Assembly: GCF_963576545.1 (NCBI RefSeq)
Contig: NC_083647.1
Location: 4,507,507-4,571,506, forward strand
From: Limanda limanda
Lineage: Eukaryota; Chordata; Actinopteri; Pleuronectiformes; Pleuronectidae
Reading direction: 5' to 3'
DNA: 64,000 nt
Shown: positions 29,301-44,300 of the stretch, one piece after another
How positions within the stretch are numbered: position 1 is the first letter of the stretch
How the letters are laid out: each line of letters starts with the position of its first letter
Translations under genes and position numbers: made by a program
Notes under the pieces: generated by a model
The model's database searches: none
The model's input: only the letters and a program-made list of their open reading frames with translations
What the model was told of the DNA's origin: nothing

Positions 29301-32300
29301 TGTCTACGAGACCACTGATAAGAGGTGAGGGTAGATCTGGTGTAAGTCAAAAAACTCTGGCTGAGGAATAACAGTGCAGCTTTTTTCCACTGGTATAGAG
29401 GGAAATACTCTCCTGGTTTTATTGCTCAAAAACAAATGATACGGACCAAAACCATTCGTGACTGATGTGCTGTTTCTTAGTGACAGGGGGAACAGGAAAT
29501 ACCTTGAACATGAGGCTGAGTGAATACAGCAGGATTTTTGGCTTGTCTGCATCAGTTGAGGTGTCGTGCTCGTTCCACAGTGGAATTGGTTGTTCTCCTC
29601 CTGCACGCATAGAAAAGATACAGGTCAACCTCACATGCTCTCGTAGACTCTTGAGAAATGCTCGATAACATGATATAGTGGGACTCTATCATCCGTGCAT
29701 GTCTGAAAATGTGCAAGGTGTAATATCTGATGAAGTGTCCCATTACAACTAGATTTTAAGACTTCTCCTTGATGAGAATACTTGCCATAATCTCGGCTGA
29801 AGGCTATACCATTACTCTTTCCGCTAAAAAGGCATAAAACTCCCAGTTCTCCCCCTGTTGGGCAATTACATCGATCAAGCTTAGCGAGTTAAACAAATTA
29901 CTATCAATATCGTTGTGGAAATGAACACCACTGGATTTTTGTCAGTGCCTTGAGCATTGTTCTGTGTGGAAAACCGATTTCTTTCAGGGAATTAAGCAGC
30001 AGCTGTAGGCTACAGGATACTGCGGGGAGCAGTCAGATGTTTAAGATTAGATGAACTTTATTGATCTGAATGGAAACCTGGGCCGTTACAACCGCAGGAG
30101 AAGTGAAAATGATAGTTCTGCACAGGCTCCATAGATATTTGTTGGTTTGTGTCAAATCCTTTTCCCACAGCAACTCACCTCAGTTACAAAATGTATGTAA
30201 TAAGTGTGTGGGTCTGAGTGACAGTACCTGACACCTTCTGAATAACCTCATTGACCTCCTTCATGAAGACCTTCTGCAGAAAGACCAGGTGGTTGAGCAG
30301 ATCTGTGGTCAGGTTGTGTTCAAATGAACCAATCTGCACATCAGGGAAGAAAGCGTGTGATTCCTCTTGATCAGTTTCAATTTACTTATTGTCTTGAATA
30401 TTGCATCAGGATCGTCTTACCTCAGCCACACAACGCAGATAATTGCCCTGCAGGTAGTTTCCTTGCTTGGCTGGGAAGTCGTCTGGTGCCCAGCCCAGAT
30501 CTGAGTGGCTCTCGTGGTCCTCCATGATGTATTCTCCTGACATGGTGACTGGAGGCAGGGTGAGGCTCGCTGATGGTGGCATGGTGGACATGTCCACTGG
30601 AGACACTTTTGACTGGAAGCAAAGCTTGTGGTTTGGCAACTCAAAAGTGAAACTTGTTTGTGCTCCTAGAGGGGAAACAAGTAAGAAAAGTTTTAATATT
30701 TTAACATTTTAACTCAATATTGACATTAATGGTGATACTGTACACTTCAAACATATTGAGTCGTTTGCTGTTCTGCTGAATGTATTAATAAATTCACCAA
30801 GAGAGAAAATAACAAAGACAAGTTCCTGGTATGTGACTAACTCTGACAGAAGGTAAATATTTAGCCATAAACGTAGACATTACGGTTTGGCTGATGGACA
30901 ATGCCATCATCCATCACTGGAGGCTGATAGTGATCTCCTTTCGCCCATACGAGTTCAATAACATTTTCAAATCACGTTCAATGTTGTTTTAACAACCTGA
31001 AGCTAACTACTCAACAGCTGTGTTATTTCAATGTGTGTATCTCACACACAGAATACTGAAGACCATGGTTTGAGAAGATAAAGTCTGTAAACTACAGTAT
31101 TGATATTATTGATATATGATTTTTCTCTCTGTTGGATTTGTTGAAACTGCAGAAACACCACGTTCACTCGTGGTTGTTCAGTATTGTTAGAGGGAGGTGG
31201 TTCCTGTATTTTCTTTGACAAGCACCGACGAAATTAACCCGTGAGAGCTGATGACAAACCAGCAGCCATTCAACTAGTGATGCTCAGCAACAGGTAAGAA
31301 CGAGAAACGGCAGCTTTATGTTTACTACACTGCACTACTAATGCTGATGATGACTCTTAGTGTCCTGGCCTATTGAGCCTGTTATACCACAGCTCAGTAA
31401 ACATTACCCAACCCCACAGAGGACATTGCTTCACATATGTATGTTGCTGCAAAGAAGCAACAGGCTCCCCAATCTCGAGGCTCCACACACAATTTCCACC
31501 AGATGTGGTGGGATGTTATGTGTAACTAATTTGTAACTGTACTTTAATACATTTTTATTTGTACTTTATATAAGTAGTTTTATTTCCAGGTATTTCTAAT
31601 TTATTCTTGTGCCCAGTCAAAGGAAAGTTCCTGTGACATTCCTGAGATACCTTGACAAATGGACATAAAGAAAACGTCTCCTAGTTTTTAAACATAGAAG
31701 TCAATGTCACGCGTTTTTACGCACACACCTGTCATGCCATGGCTCTTCACTCGCCCCATTTTGTACTCTGCCTTCAGGGAGGGCAGGAGGGCAGCTCCGA
31801 TGGTGATGCCATCCATCATGGCGCTGAACTTAAGGACGATGGGCTTCTTCTCCAGGCCTTCAGGAAGCTGGGGGAATTCATTGGCCTCCACGGGGGTCTG
31901 ATTGATACTGGATGCTTTGTCCGAGGGCTGTGGGGTGGGGGTGTCTTCTCTGTTCGGAGGCTGACTGTGATGGAAGAGAAAAAAACAATCTTTCAGACAG
32001 GAACAGCAGTGACTTCGCATTGATGAAGTGTAGTGTCCACACATTGTCACTATGTTAACAGTTGGACGAAAATGTATCTAAACCAAAATCTAGCGATGCC
32101 CAGTTTATCCAGGAACATAAATATGAGACCAGCAGGTGTTTTATTAAGACCAGTTCTACGTGTGAGGGATTAGGAAAGAGCAAATTAGCAGTCTCTTGTT
32201 CACCAGCACTGAGTTAAGCGTCTCAGTGCATTAATCATTATCGAGGGAAAAGATTGAAATAATCTAAATATTGATTTGAAGTCATATCACCCAGTCCTAG

Positions 32301-35300
32301 CATCAAGTATCCCAACTTTTTCGTCACATCAATCCAAACTTTTCACTTGTTAAACTGTGAACTATTATGCAGAGCTTTAGAGATTCCGCCTTCAAATCCT
32401 GTAAATATCAAATTATAGAAAGTTGTTTTAGATCCTAAGAACATCTCAGACTCTATAAATATATTAACATAATTCTGTATTACCATGGAAACAGTCCACA
32501 GACAGGCTTTGCAGGCAACAGTGAGGGTGTGCTGTTGTAACCTGTCACTAACATGTAGCGCTACTATCGAATGGCATTAGGTGGTGCATGACAGGTATAA
32601 ATCTGTCAGGCAACGGTGGCAATTTTTAAATCAAGGATTTTAAATATGGTGTCAAGTGTAAAACATTCATTTGTTTTCATGCCATGAATGACATTAAAAT
32701 ATGTATATAAGAGGCAGACATACATGTTGGAAGGTTGGCGAATGAGGTCAGAGATCTGTTTGGAGAGCTGGTGCGAGCTGCGGACCATCATGCTGTGTAA
32801 AGTAGCCGGGTGCTGGGGAATGTTGATCATGATGGCGCCCACTTTGAAGACAGCTGCATTGTTGGTCTTAAGTCCTCGCTGGGCGCTGTACAAGGCCTGG
32901 GACTTGGCGATGTTGCATTTGACCACAGTTCTGAAACACAAGAGGAAGCTGGAATGAGCAATAGCACTTACATTGTCTTCCCCATTCCAGTTGACATAAA
33001 CATATAGATGAATGTGCAACTGAGGTGAAATTACTGAGAGGATGTCAAACAGTGAGACACCATGCAGATTGAGGGGAGCGGTCAGCTTTCTGGGCACAGG
33101 TAGAATGAGAAGTCATGACACTGACACACGGGTTTTGATTGACTGATGCATGAGGACTCTGGATGGTATTGGTATGGCGGTATGATATAGTAACATACAG
33201 AAACTCTTGTTTAGCTGTGCTGGTGGGAGATGTTGGGAAATCCTCCAGTCTATGCAAGCAGTTGGAAGAGAAAGCCAAGGAAAGTAAATAAATGAGGAAA
33301 AAGAGCATAAAAGAGGTGTGAAACAGTTCTGATGGGGTGAGAACACCCATGAGCCAAACACTGAGGAGGAACATCAGCTCTGAGGCTTGTGCTCCCTTTT
33401 AATTGGTTTTAAATACTTTTAGATAGGTTTTGATTAGTTCAGTATTTAAAAGGCTAGGCCAGGGGTTTCCAAACGTTTCAGCCTTTGCCCCCTTAAGTAA
33501 ATGTACCAGAAACTTTCAATCCCTAGTTTCACTGGAGTTGGTTAAAGAGTAGAAATAATCACCATCATGCAATTTTTTCAGTGTTTTCAATGGTGCAGCA
33601 AATTGTCCTGCTGCAATTGATGCTGATGCCAATCTTTTATAATCACTTATGTTGGGACAAAGAAAAACCAAGAAAAAATATTTTGAATTAAACAACACTT
33701 GAATTTTTGTTATGATTATGGCTCATTCTTGTTTCCAATTCATCCTTAATTTAACTTAATTTATGGAAATCATCTTCCCCAGGGGGTCCCGACCCCTAGT
33801 TTGGTAAGTTGTAATTTAATTACATCTGGAATACTGTTCTAAAAAAGAAAATGTTGACAATCTGCTGATATTTATCACCATTACTTTGGTGCCTAATGTA
33901 TCCCCGTCTGCATGCTGGGTTCATTAGAATCAAAGAGAGAAAAATAGGTGAGAGCCACTGCAAAAACTCTGACTTACTACCTGAATTTTTGGGCAACTCT
34001 ACACATCAGTAACGACTACAAAGTGCCGAGCTGTCTGCCGTACACAAATTTAAATACACATCACCGTTTGGAGCATTCTGTATGAAAACAGGATTAACTT
34101 TCATTTATATTTTCACAGTGAGAGCATCTGTTAAATATAATGAGATGAGAAAAATACCTCTGTGATGTTCTAAACTGAATCGAAGTGGTGTGGAGATACA
34201 TCAAACCCTCTCGGTGCATGACTACAGAATCTTGTAACCTGATAATGGTAGTTATGTTTTAGGAAATTGCTTTACATTAAAAACAAGAACTGCTGTTTAA
34301 ATTACCCGGCAGGAAAAATGTCGTGTAAGCCTCTTTTCTGCTGTGTTCTCTACAGAGCAGAACAAAGATTTTTATGAAGTTCTATACATTTGCAACCACA
34401 GTAAAAATCAAATGGTCTTTTTTAAAGATTCATAAAAGAATGTTGAATCCAATAACCAAAAGTGATTAAAAACCTGATATTAGAAGGCAAATAAGAGTAT
34501 TGCTTATCAGAGAAAAATTAGTACACACAACTATCGCTCAATCAACAAAGCATCATCCGGAGACAGGATTAATTCACTGTTGAAATGTTTGGTGAATATG
34601 ATTAAAACACTTTCTTTTAAGAGGAGATATAACAACCGTCATCCTTTATATTTAAAAAAGGCTTTTTTCGTATATAATTGTGAAATTCATTTGTAAACTG
34701 GGTGAAGTGAAGAAGAAGGTGCACATACTGGATGTCAGGGGTTATACCCTCCAGGAGGACAATGTTTACCCCCCCTATATGAGCCGACGCACAGGTCTCA
34801 GTCATTTTCTGGTGCAGGATATCTGTAAAAAGAAAAAAAAGAAAGAAAAATTACATCATACAGAACTAATCGTGCAATATTTTATGAAATCAACCACGAA
34901 TTGAATGTATTCAAAATTAAAGAAAAGTCAGGCCGAATCTTGGAGAAGAAGTTCCAGGGCTGAAAATGATATAATTAAAAACAAAAAGGCTCCAATGCTT
35001 GACTCATTTCAGGCTAATCTTTTTTTCCATAACGAATGAGGGAAATTAAAGTCGGTGCAAAGAAAATATAAAAATAAATTAAGTAAATATTTTAAACATA
35101 TTAGCCCTTTAAGAACCATCCTCACCTTTCATCTTCTCCTTCAGAGTAAAACTTCCGTGGATCTTCTTAAGCTCGGCCTCCATGGTCAGCCCACCGATGT
35201 CCGCCTCCAGGTGGGTGCGGTTCACCATGCCAATGCCGAACACTATGAGGGTGACGTGCTGGGGCTCGGAGCTCACCAGGCTACGCCGCCGCCCGCCGGC

Positions 35301-38300
35301 ACCCGGGGGCTTGTTGGGCGTGTTGGGGTCCTGCTGCTCGTTCTCGAAAATGACTTTGCATAGCGGCTCTGAGGGCCGATGTCCACCGTCTGTAGAAAAT
35401 ACACATGTAGAACAGTTGATGTGACGTGACACAGATTTACACAAACACACTTTTACCTGTTTGGTGTGACATCATAAGTGGCCAAACTGTATTGTAGTTC
35501 CATTGCAGTCGAAACTACAGAGCTCAACTTTTCAAGCAGCAGCACAGGAACCAGCCAATTATATTGTGTTCAAAGAAAGAAACGCAAACTCAGATGCTAG
35601 CAAACAAATCCCATTAATGCAAATACAGATCCTGCTCCTGTCGGACATCTAACGTCAAAATGAGCCTGGAGAGAGAAGGTGGAGGCAGATCATGAACCTA
35701 ATGGGAGCTTATTTTCAGAGTACTTCTCTGTAGCATTATATTGACAGCTGGCATGGCACTTCAGCACCAAATTTGTGGGAAAACAATGTATACATTGGAG
35801 ACCTGATTAATAGCTCCTCTCCTCGAGGGAGTTGGCTGAAAACTGCAGGAAAAGTTAATAAAGGGATAAATTGACTGTTTTCTGCTGATAAAATGTCAGC
35901 AGAAAATGTGCTTTGTATGAGATAAATATGAATAAAGATCAACAAAATATGTTAAATGGACATTTAAATGTGAATAATTTAACTGTGAGAAAAGTGTTAA
36001 GATCAAAAGCTGTGTTATTCAGGTCAGAAGAGAAGAAAGGTAGTTAGGAATAAAGCAAAGAAATGAAGTGTCAGAAAACAGAAAATGTGGGATGTAAGGC
36101 TTGTAAGAAGCAGAGAAAAAAGGACTGCAAGGAAGATGGAAAAAAAATGGAAATTGCCAAGAAGTGAAGAGAGAAAAGTGTACATCAAGGTCTTGGGAAA
36201 ATAATGCATGGAAAAAAACATAAAAGTGAAGCGGAGATTTAAGTTCAGGCGTATGAAAAGAGGACAAAAATAAAGAATTGAGTGACGGCTGATTCCCACC
36301 TGACAGGCAGTTCTCAGGGGAGCTTTTCTCCAGGATGCCAGTGGGATCGGAGATGAGGGAGTAGAAGTTGAGCAGCTTATACATGTTCTGCCAACATTCT
36401 GCTGATGGCTCGCTCTGCTCCGACACTGTGATGGAGTCAGAGTCATCCATCTGGATAGCCATGTGGTCTGCAACGTCACGGGAGCCCTTTCTCGACACCT
36501 GAAAAAAGTTATGCAATATTGGACATTATGAAACATATATTAAGGCTACAATATTTAATATGGACCGGAAGGCTGAATAAGCAGCTTGGCTGACTTGATT
36601 TTATTACCCCACTGTGTTCTGTAACAGCTCAGCTATGAGGCTGTCAGCTGTCATGAAAGTCAGGTGTAACTATGCAGAGCCCTTCCTAAACCTGGGGCCT
36701 CATTTATAAAACAGTGAGTAGGATTCATCCTAAAAGTGTACGTGCGCACAAAAAAAGATCTGATTTGTAAAACCAAACACCTGAACATGTTCACTTTATA
36801 AATCACAGTCCACCTGGAACGTTCATACTTTGATTTGCCTTAAAAGTCCACCCTCTACACGCCCACATTTAACCATAAATGGTCAATACAAAGCACCTCC
36901 TGATTATTAAGTTGTGTTGCTGACCAATGGGTTTCCACGGTGAGTCATAACATCAAGCGAAGAGGAAGCGACACTGACATGAGGTGTTTGTTAGTGAGGT
37001 GGAGGTGAAGAGCGATTTTATGGGACAGCAGTGATGTGATTAATAAAGAGATTCACTGATACACTGCTGCTCCTGCTTCTGATAATACAGTGAGTGACAG
37101 TGAGAACAATAGAAAGAAGAACGAGCATGAAATCCCCAAAAATCTAATTCAAAGGTTGAAGCAAAACATAATCGCTGCACCCTGTCAGAATGTGTGGGGG
37201 AAGTTGTTATATCTCCTGGACTTTTAATCATCCAAAACTCTAGGATTATTAAATTCAGAGCAGTTGTCATGTCCCTAATCTATAGAATTTAACAGATTGT
37301 TGCGATTGCTGATCCCTCATTTCCTCCTCATCCTTCCATTCTTGTGCAGCATCACGCAGCAGTGTCACCGCAGTATTTATGTATTTAGAGCAATTGGACT
37401 GATTACTTCACACATCAGTGGATTCTATCCTCCACTCTGGGATATTATTTGGAAATAGAAGTTTCCAAGTGAATAGATTTTCTGTATTTTTTGTAAGTTA
37501 TCTCCAGTCTCAGTCACTGCAGGGACTCATCCTTGATGATACATGCACAGTGTTAGAAGATATTATGAAAATCTATTAATGACTCAGCTCTGTACCTCGG
37601 CGGTTTAATGGAATCTGAACATAATTTGCTGTAAGTTGTTTTATATATTTTTCAATTGAAGGTTGGACATTGTGTGCAGAGCTTTCTATGGTGTAGAGTG
37701 ATCTTAGAAGACTCTGCTCTTGTCCTACCTGGTTTATCTGGATTTAATAGTCAATGTTTATCATAAAATGATACAGAATTTGCTTTATTACTGTTCACTT
37801 GTGTTGTTTAAATAAAAGTTTGAATGATTCAATGTAATTATTTCATACACTTCATGTTGGCTGTTTCAGAGGTCTTTTAAGCAGCTGATACAATGTTTAA
37901 ACTCAAGTTTACAACTTTTCAAAAATAAAAGCTATGCAATTCAGCTGGATATAACGCTCTGTGTGTCCTGCACCAGATGGGTTAGAAGCAGAGGTTACAT
38001 TTCCCTCCTTGCATGAGTGTGCTTGTGCATGTCTGTGCATGTGTTTGGGACAAATAAATGTATCTTAATCTTAATCAAAATAGTGCTTTTACTTTTACGA
38101 CAACTTGCTTAGCAGGAAGTTATGAATGTTGGGAGGGCAGCAGCTGCGACACCCAAGAATAATCAAAATGATGTAGTGGGGCTGATATAAACGGCCGCAG
38201 GTACGTCAGCACACAGAGCTACCTATAAGAGACTGAGTTTCAATAAGAGACCTGTGGAAGGTGATGACGGTCTCGAGTTCCTCTGATACATTTTCCGCTT

Positions 38301-41300
38301 TAATAAAAACCTCTTCTCTTCACAAAGCTCATGGCCTTTCAGAGTTGAGAGCTGATGTTCCCCCTGCTGAGGAAAAGTAATATTTCTTAGAATAACCAAC
38401 CAATGAGACAAGTCTCTAGAAAGATTCAAGCAAATTCTCCGGTATTCTGGGTCTCAGTGGATGGTGCCTGAGCTGAAAGACTTTTGTAATCTGCAGGCTC
38501 CCTCTAGAGTTTATAAGAAGAAAAGGAATCCATCTTGTGATTTTTAATCTATATTTAAAGGTCTGGACAAGTGTGACCATGTATTGGACACCTTTTTTTA
38601 CACTTTTCAAATTAGATGAGAAACTGAAGTCACAGCTGACACACAGAGCTGAGCCTCCTGCTGGAACCCGGTGATCGTTGGAGTCCCTCACAAATAAATT
38701 AAAGTAAGGCTATAAAATATTTGACCCCCAAAAGCTTCCTACAACTTAACCAGAGTAAAATTGAGTTTCTAATCTTCAGCCCTGCAGACGACTTTGTATC
38801 CACAGTCAGAGATTTAACGTCATCATGAAGACGCCACTTATTTCGCTCTGTGCAACACTGTTGTGTATATGATTTTATCCAGACAAGCAATGTTTTTTCT
38901 ATTTACTTACATCCTCTTCTTCATGTCTGTTTTTATTTGATCATTCCCATGTTTTATTTGGTTTTAAATCTGCTCAATAAATAAAGATTGACTGAAGTCC
39001 TGAAGCGGGGACCAGCTGTTCCATGTCGTAGAATAATAAGATGCCGCTCTAAAGCCAACATATGGACTTTGAAATGATCTGCCGTGGGTCCTGAGTCTGA
39101 CAAATCGACTGACCTTTTCAAATGAGAAAACATAAACATTCGGAATTGATTCCAAGGTTATTTCTAGTTCAGTGTTTGCCAACATAAATAACTGTCAGTG
39201 TATATCTTTTAGATTATTTTTCTAATTCATGTACACAGTACAAATGACAAGATGAAATGTCAGATTGTTAATGGGTCTGTCCATTTTAATGACTGTTTTT
39301 TGTCGTCTTGTTTTCTTATCGCTTGTGCCCCACTTTTTCTCGGTGGCTGTTGACATTATGCCCTCAACCAGTTATTTTTGTCTTTTTAAAAGAGATCCCT
39401 CAGTAATAGTTCTCTTTCACAACAACACTGGGGAATATTAGCCCCCCTGAACCCCCCTAAGTGAAGCATCTTAGTCACCCAAGTTCTCTGAAAGAACCGA
39501 AAGTTATCATCACCATTACCTTGGAGGTGCGTCTCTCTGAACGTCCGAGGGAGGTGCGTCCTCTGGGCTCCCTCCTGCCCAGCGTGTCCATGCCAGATGG
39601 AGGTCCATTAGGTGGTAAAGCACCAGAGACCCCTGCTCCTCCTCCACCTGCTCCGGATCTCTTGCTCTTCAGGGTTTGGGTCCCGCTGCGGCCCGCTCCG
39701 TTCAGGCTGCCCCGGGAGCTGCGGCTGAAGTCCGACGACCGGAAGTGGCGGTAGGGCCGGGCCTTGAAGGTGGGCGTCGGCGAGGCGGAGCCGGCGGTGT
39801 AGCGGCTCAGCTTGATGTCTGTCTGCGTGGCCTTGATGTCATCGATCATGGTGCTGAACTGGTGGATGAGGCGCACCAGGGCCATGTCGACGCGCTGGCT
39901 GATGGCCTGGCAGGCTGTGGTGAAGTCACAGTGGAATGTGTTATAGTGGCGGCGGTTGAGGTCATGGAAGGAGAGCGGGGCTGCGGTGGGTCCCTGCGGA
40001 GCACTGGTCGACTTCTCCATCACCACCGCATTCAGGCTGAATGTCTCAATCAGCAGTGCTGGCTTGAACTCCAGAGGAGGGCGGTTCACCAAACCTTGTC
40101 TATAGCTAGAGAGAGGCACAGACAAATGCTTAAGTATGCAGTTAACAGACATTTAAAAAGGTTTGTTTTGTGAATATGAAACACAAAAACCTATCAATCA
40201 TTAATCGCATTCTAACGTTGTTTTACTGGTATATTATGGCTCAGAATTATTTTACCTCTTGGATCTTTTGTTTTTGCGCTCCTTAGAGGTATCAGAGTCG
40301 ACGATGTCTGCTCTTAGACGCTCAAGGTTGCCAGAGAAAGACAGGTGTTCCCCAAAATACATCTTGTAACTAAGAGGAGTGGTGTCTTGAGCCTGGATCC
40401 CTGTGTAGCTCAGCAAAGGCTTGAAAACAACCTGAGGGAAGAAAACAGAAAATCAAAGCACGGCATGACAGATGAAGTCTTTATACTCAATAATATAACA
40501 CAGGCACCAAAAATAGTTTTCTTGTACTGTTTAATCTACAATTCAGAAACTCCAAGGAATGTGACAATTGATAACTCAATCTTTAATCAGTGAGCTGCTG
40601 AAATTTTAGCTATTTGGATGATCTCTATTTGGGGAAAGTCCGGACTCAATTGTGACATTATCCAGAGATCAGAGTTTGCCTTTCACATAAGAACACAGCA
40701 GGAGATCCTCTGCTCAGTATTCACAACAACCCAAAAAAGATTTAAAGTAAGGGGGGGTTCAGAAGGCAGAGGCAGGATGTAAGGTATGAATTCCACTGCA
40801 GATATCACATGTTTTTATTTATTGCTCTTCAACACACCGGTGTCAGCTCTCATCACCAAAAGCTTTGTCTGTGGCTTCTAGGTGTATGGTATTGTTTTTT
40901 GTCCTCGGATATTTTTATTCTCTTTGTATTTTTCCGTTTTGCATATGTTGTGTGTTAGAAACGCCATCAATGTGTCGACTCGCTTATAGTGAATCCTCCA
41001 GATAACATCCCCCTGCATTCAATTGAGGGTATTTGGACATTTTCTGGAATTTTGACTATAGGAGAAACTCTAGAGCAGGTTATCAGGAGTTCAGTGCACG
41101 ACTGAAAGCAGCTACTGCCCGATGACAGTTTCGACCAAAGATAAGAAAGAAATGCAGACAGATGCAGTGACGGTACCTGAGCGTCGGCCAGTTGAACAGC
41201 AGCCGGACACTGGTTGCCCTCCTCGATGTCGGCCATGTCGTCCTGGCTGGTGCTGTGCTGGGAGTGGGTTCCGTCCAGGGTGTTCTGGTCACTTGACAGC

Positions 41301-44300
41301 ACCGTGTTGAAGTCAGACGCAGAGGGGATTGTGGGCAGGTTACACGTCCCACCTGCGGGTGGCGATAAAGAGGTTTTGGGATACATGTGCTGTGAGGTCA
41401 GACTGGGCTGGTGTTGCAGACTCTCCAGTGAACAATGTTCTCACTTGAGCATGTGAGCAGTGGCAGTGTGTGCAGAATGAGTAAACAATAAACAGCAGTG
41501 AGTGCTGCAGGCTGAAACACTTTACCACTCAGTTCCTCATAAGAATGACGTTAGAGGGAATTAAGCTGAAGGGAACAATCACATTACTGGGAGTGTTAAG
41601 ATTAACTGTACGGTCATTTTATGCACAGTTAAGAAATTAAAACAGTCTCATTACTTTCATTAAATTTGTTTGTGCGGAGCTGCTCGGGCGAATTTGCTGT
41701 GTTGTCTTTGACTGACACCTGGGTAAGTAGGTAATGACAAAGCTAATCGTGTTAGCCACATATCCAGTCTTCAAAAACACAGTTAACAGTAGCCACACAG
41801 GCTGAATTGCTCTGCTCAGTTGTGAAAATAAGAGATATATCTTATTCAGTGATCCATGTGGTTGATTCTTTTGAGTGAGGATGAAATAAATGCAGATCGT
41901 GGGCTGTCTTTAACTCAGAGGACGAGTGGGAGTACAGAGGAACTGAGGGGGGGAGCAACGCTGAGACGGAGGAAAGACATTTCAGGTCGTTAACTCTGGT
42001 AACACTCTTTGTTTTTTTCAGTCTGTTGAGCAGGAGGGGATGAGTGAGGAAACAACTGTGGCACAGTTACACGTGAGTACAGACAGTCTAACAGAGTCGA
42101 GCTAACTCTAATGAAAGCAAACACCATTTTTATCCTTCAGCTAACTTTAAACAACCTGTGCAGGCGGTTGTACTAGATAACCGCAAATAACCAATAAAGT
42201 GGTCAGATACAAAAAAAAGTGATGAAAGACAAATTACTCAATAGAGCTCAACAGATTTGTACCGGAAGAAACATTTAAATTTTCTGAACAGAGATTTTGA
42301 TCATTCGCCGTAATATTTTATCCATCCAAGGACGATTTAACAGAAGCTACAATATTGTTAAAGAATGTAATATGCTCCTGTAGAAGCTACAAGTTCGTAT
42401 GATATAAACTGCAAACAATTTTTTTCAAATGCCTGTTTTTGCGAAACATGCATTTGGAAAGTGTCAAGTAGTAAACTACCCACAATCCTCAGGTGTAATA
42501 GCGACGTCTCTGATTGGTGAAGCTTGCTGTTACCATTGAAAGGTTTACCATGACTGTGAAAATTACGTTGGCAACAATCAGATCATTCAGCGTTGCATTG
42601 CGTTCACCGCAGAGCAACAAAGATTTCCCAAAGTGGTGAAAATCAAAAGTCAGGTCATGTGCCGGGGGGGTGGTGGTGACAAGACATCCAGACAACAAAA
42701 TATTCTGTTGTCTAAATTCACCCCAAATAAATGAAGGCTAAGATCTAACGTTTACCACCGACAGCAGCTAGAGTGACAGAGCTCTACATGTAGGTGACTA
42801 ATAAACTAACACAGGAGACGAACTGTTTTACTCAGCACACTAATACGTTCACCAGCACCACCAGCAAAACACTAAGTATCTACCCCTGACCTCCTTCTGG
42901 GTGAGATGTTTCCAGTGGTTGATACTGGTAGTAGTGCACAGGAGAATCCAGTGGGTCTAATAAAACAACATTATATTGACATTTTGAAATAACACAACAG
43001 CTGTTGCAGCCAAGAATGGAGATGTTAGGAATGAGTATGTATTTTAATATCATTACAAAAAAAAAGCTAAGAAAAACAAAAAAAACATTATTTTGTCCTG
43101 AAGGCTCCGAAAAATGAATTTATCTTAACTCTGACAAACATGTTTTGAAGACTTATTATCCTTTAAGACCCCCCTCCACACCCCTGGGTGCTCCCTGTCT
43201 GACCTGTCTGAAGGCTGTTGTGCTGGGAGCGGGTGACCGGGGACTCCTGGTTTCCAGCTCCGGTCCTGTTGCCCACAGCGTTGGACATCCAGTTGTAAAA
43301 GCTGACGGGGGAGGGCTCCGGCAGCAGCGGGTGCTCCGTCAGCACGTCGGTCCCTAGGCTGTTTCCTGAGGCCAAGAGGAAAGAGATTGAGAGTAAATTC
43401 CATCATGATGCCGATCTGACATCACAAATGATTATTTTCAACTTGCATCACGGACACACGTTTGGTTAAATTGATTGATATTGTTGATTACAAAGGTTGT
43501 GACAAGGACAGGGCTTGTATTGGTTTCCAGCTCTAACATCAAACACACTCACACACATTAATCTTTGAATAAAGCTAAAAAAAATAACTAGGTATTTTTC
43601 TTTTCTTTTCACTTTACTTTTTGTTTCCCTCTGTTGTTCTCCCACTCCTTTGTGTTTGGTGAAACAGTCAGTGTTGCATTAAAACCTTAAATGTAGTATC
43701 CCGGAGATAATTAAGTCAGGTGATATCAGCAGGGGTCTCTAAATGTTAGTGCGACAAAGTAAATAGCTCATGGCAAACTGACTCTGCATATTTGTTCACA
43801 GTGGGCACGGGCCCGAGGACGGCCCAAGCTGCGAGTCTATTTTGGTTTGCCATTATTCACAGCACTGCTCGGTAGAGGTCAGCGTTGCAGCAGGAATGGA
43901 AAGCCGGCGGTTCCGTGTTGTTGTGAGAATTTAGTTCGCTCCTGTGATCACCGGCTGCCAGAGCCTTCCACACACTAAACAACAGAGGCTCAGGTGTGAG
44001 TACCTGTGCGGGTGAGGGAGCTGCTCTTGGTGGCGGCGGCGGCGGCAGACGGCTCGTTCCTCTGGGGCGTGCCCTCCAGCAGGTTGTGCAGGCTGCGAAA
44101 GCTGCCCGTCAGGTTGCTCAGGAGACTCTCCTTCCTGGGGCTGTCCTTGGCTGGCAGCCCCGCGCGGCATACATGAGCGGGTGAGTCAGCTGCTGTGTCA
44201 CCGCTGGTGTAGCTCAGCGACTGGTACGGATGGGAGCCCTGGGTATGACAAATGTACAGATTACTGAGAGGAGGCCATGTTCCCTGTGTGTCACTTCTCA

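Noticed and set aside
36024..36536. 170-codon minus-strand frame overlapping exon 32
   Set aside because: Wrong phase relative to the exon and runs on into the AT-rich intron; the true frame (VSRKGSRDV) matches BLTP1.
40099..40105. Upstream AG as the main acceptor of exon 31
   Set aside because: It would add two residues relative to the human spacing; kept only as a possible alternative.
39676..40173. 165-codon plus-strand open frame
   Set aside because: It is the antisense shadow of exon 31, whose GC-rich codons leave the other strand open.
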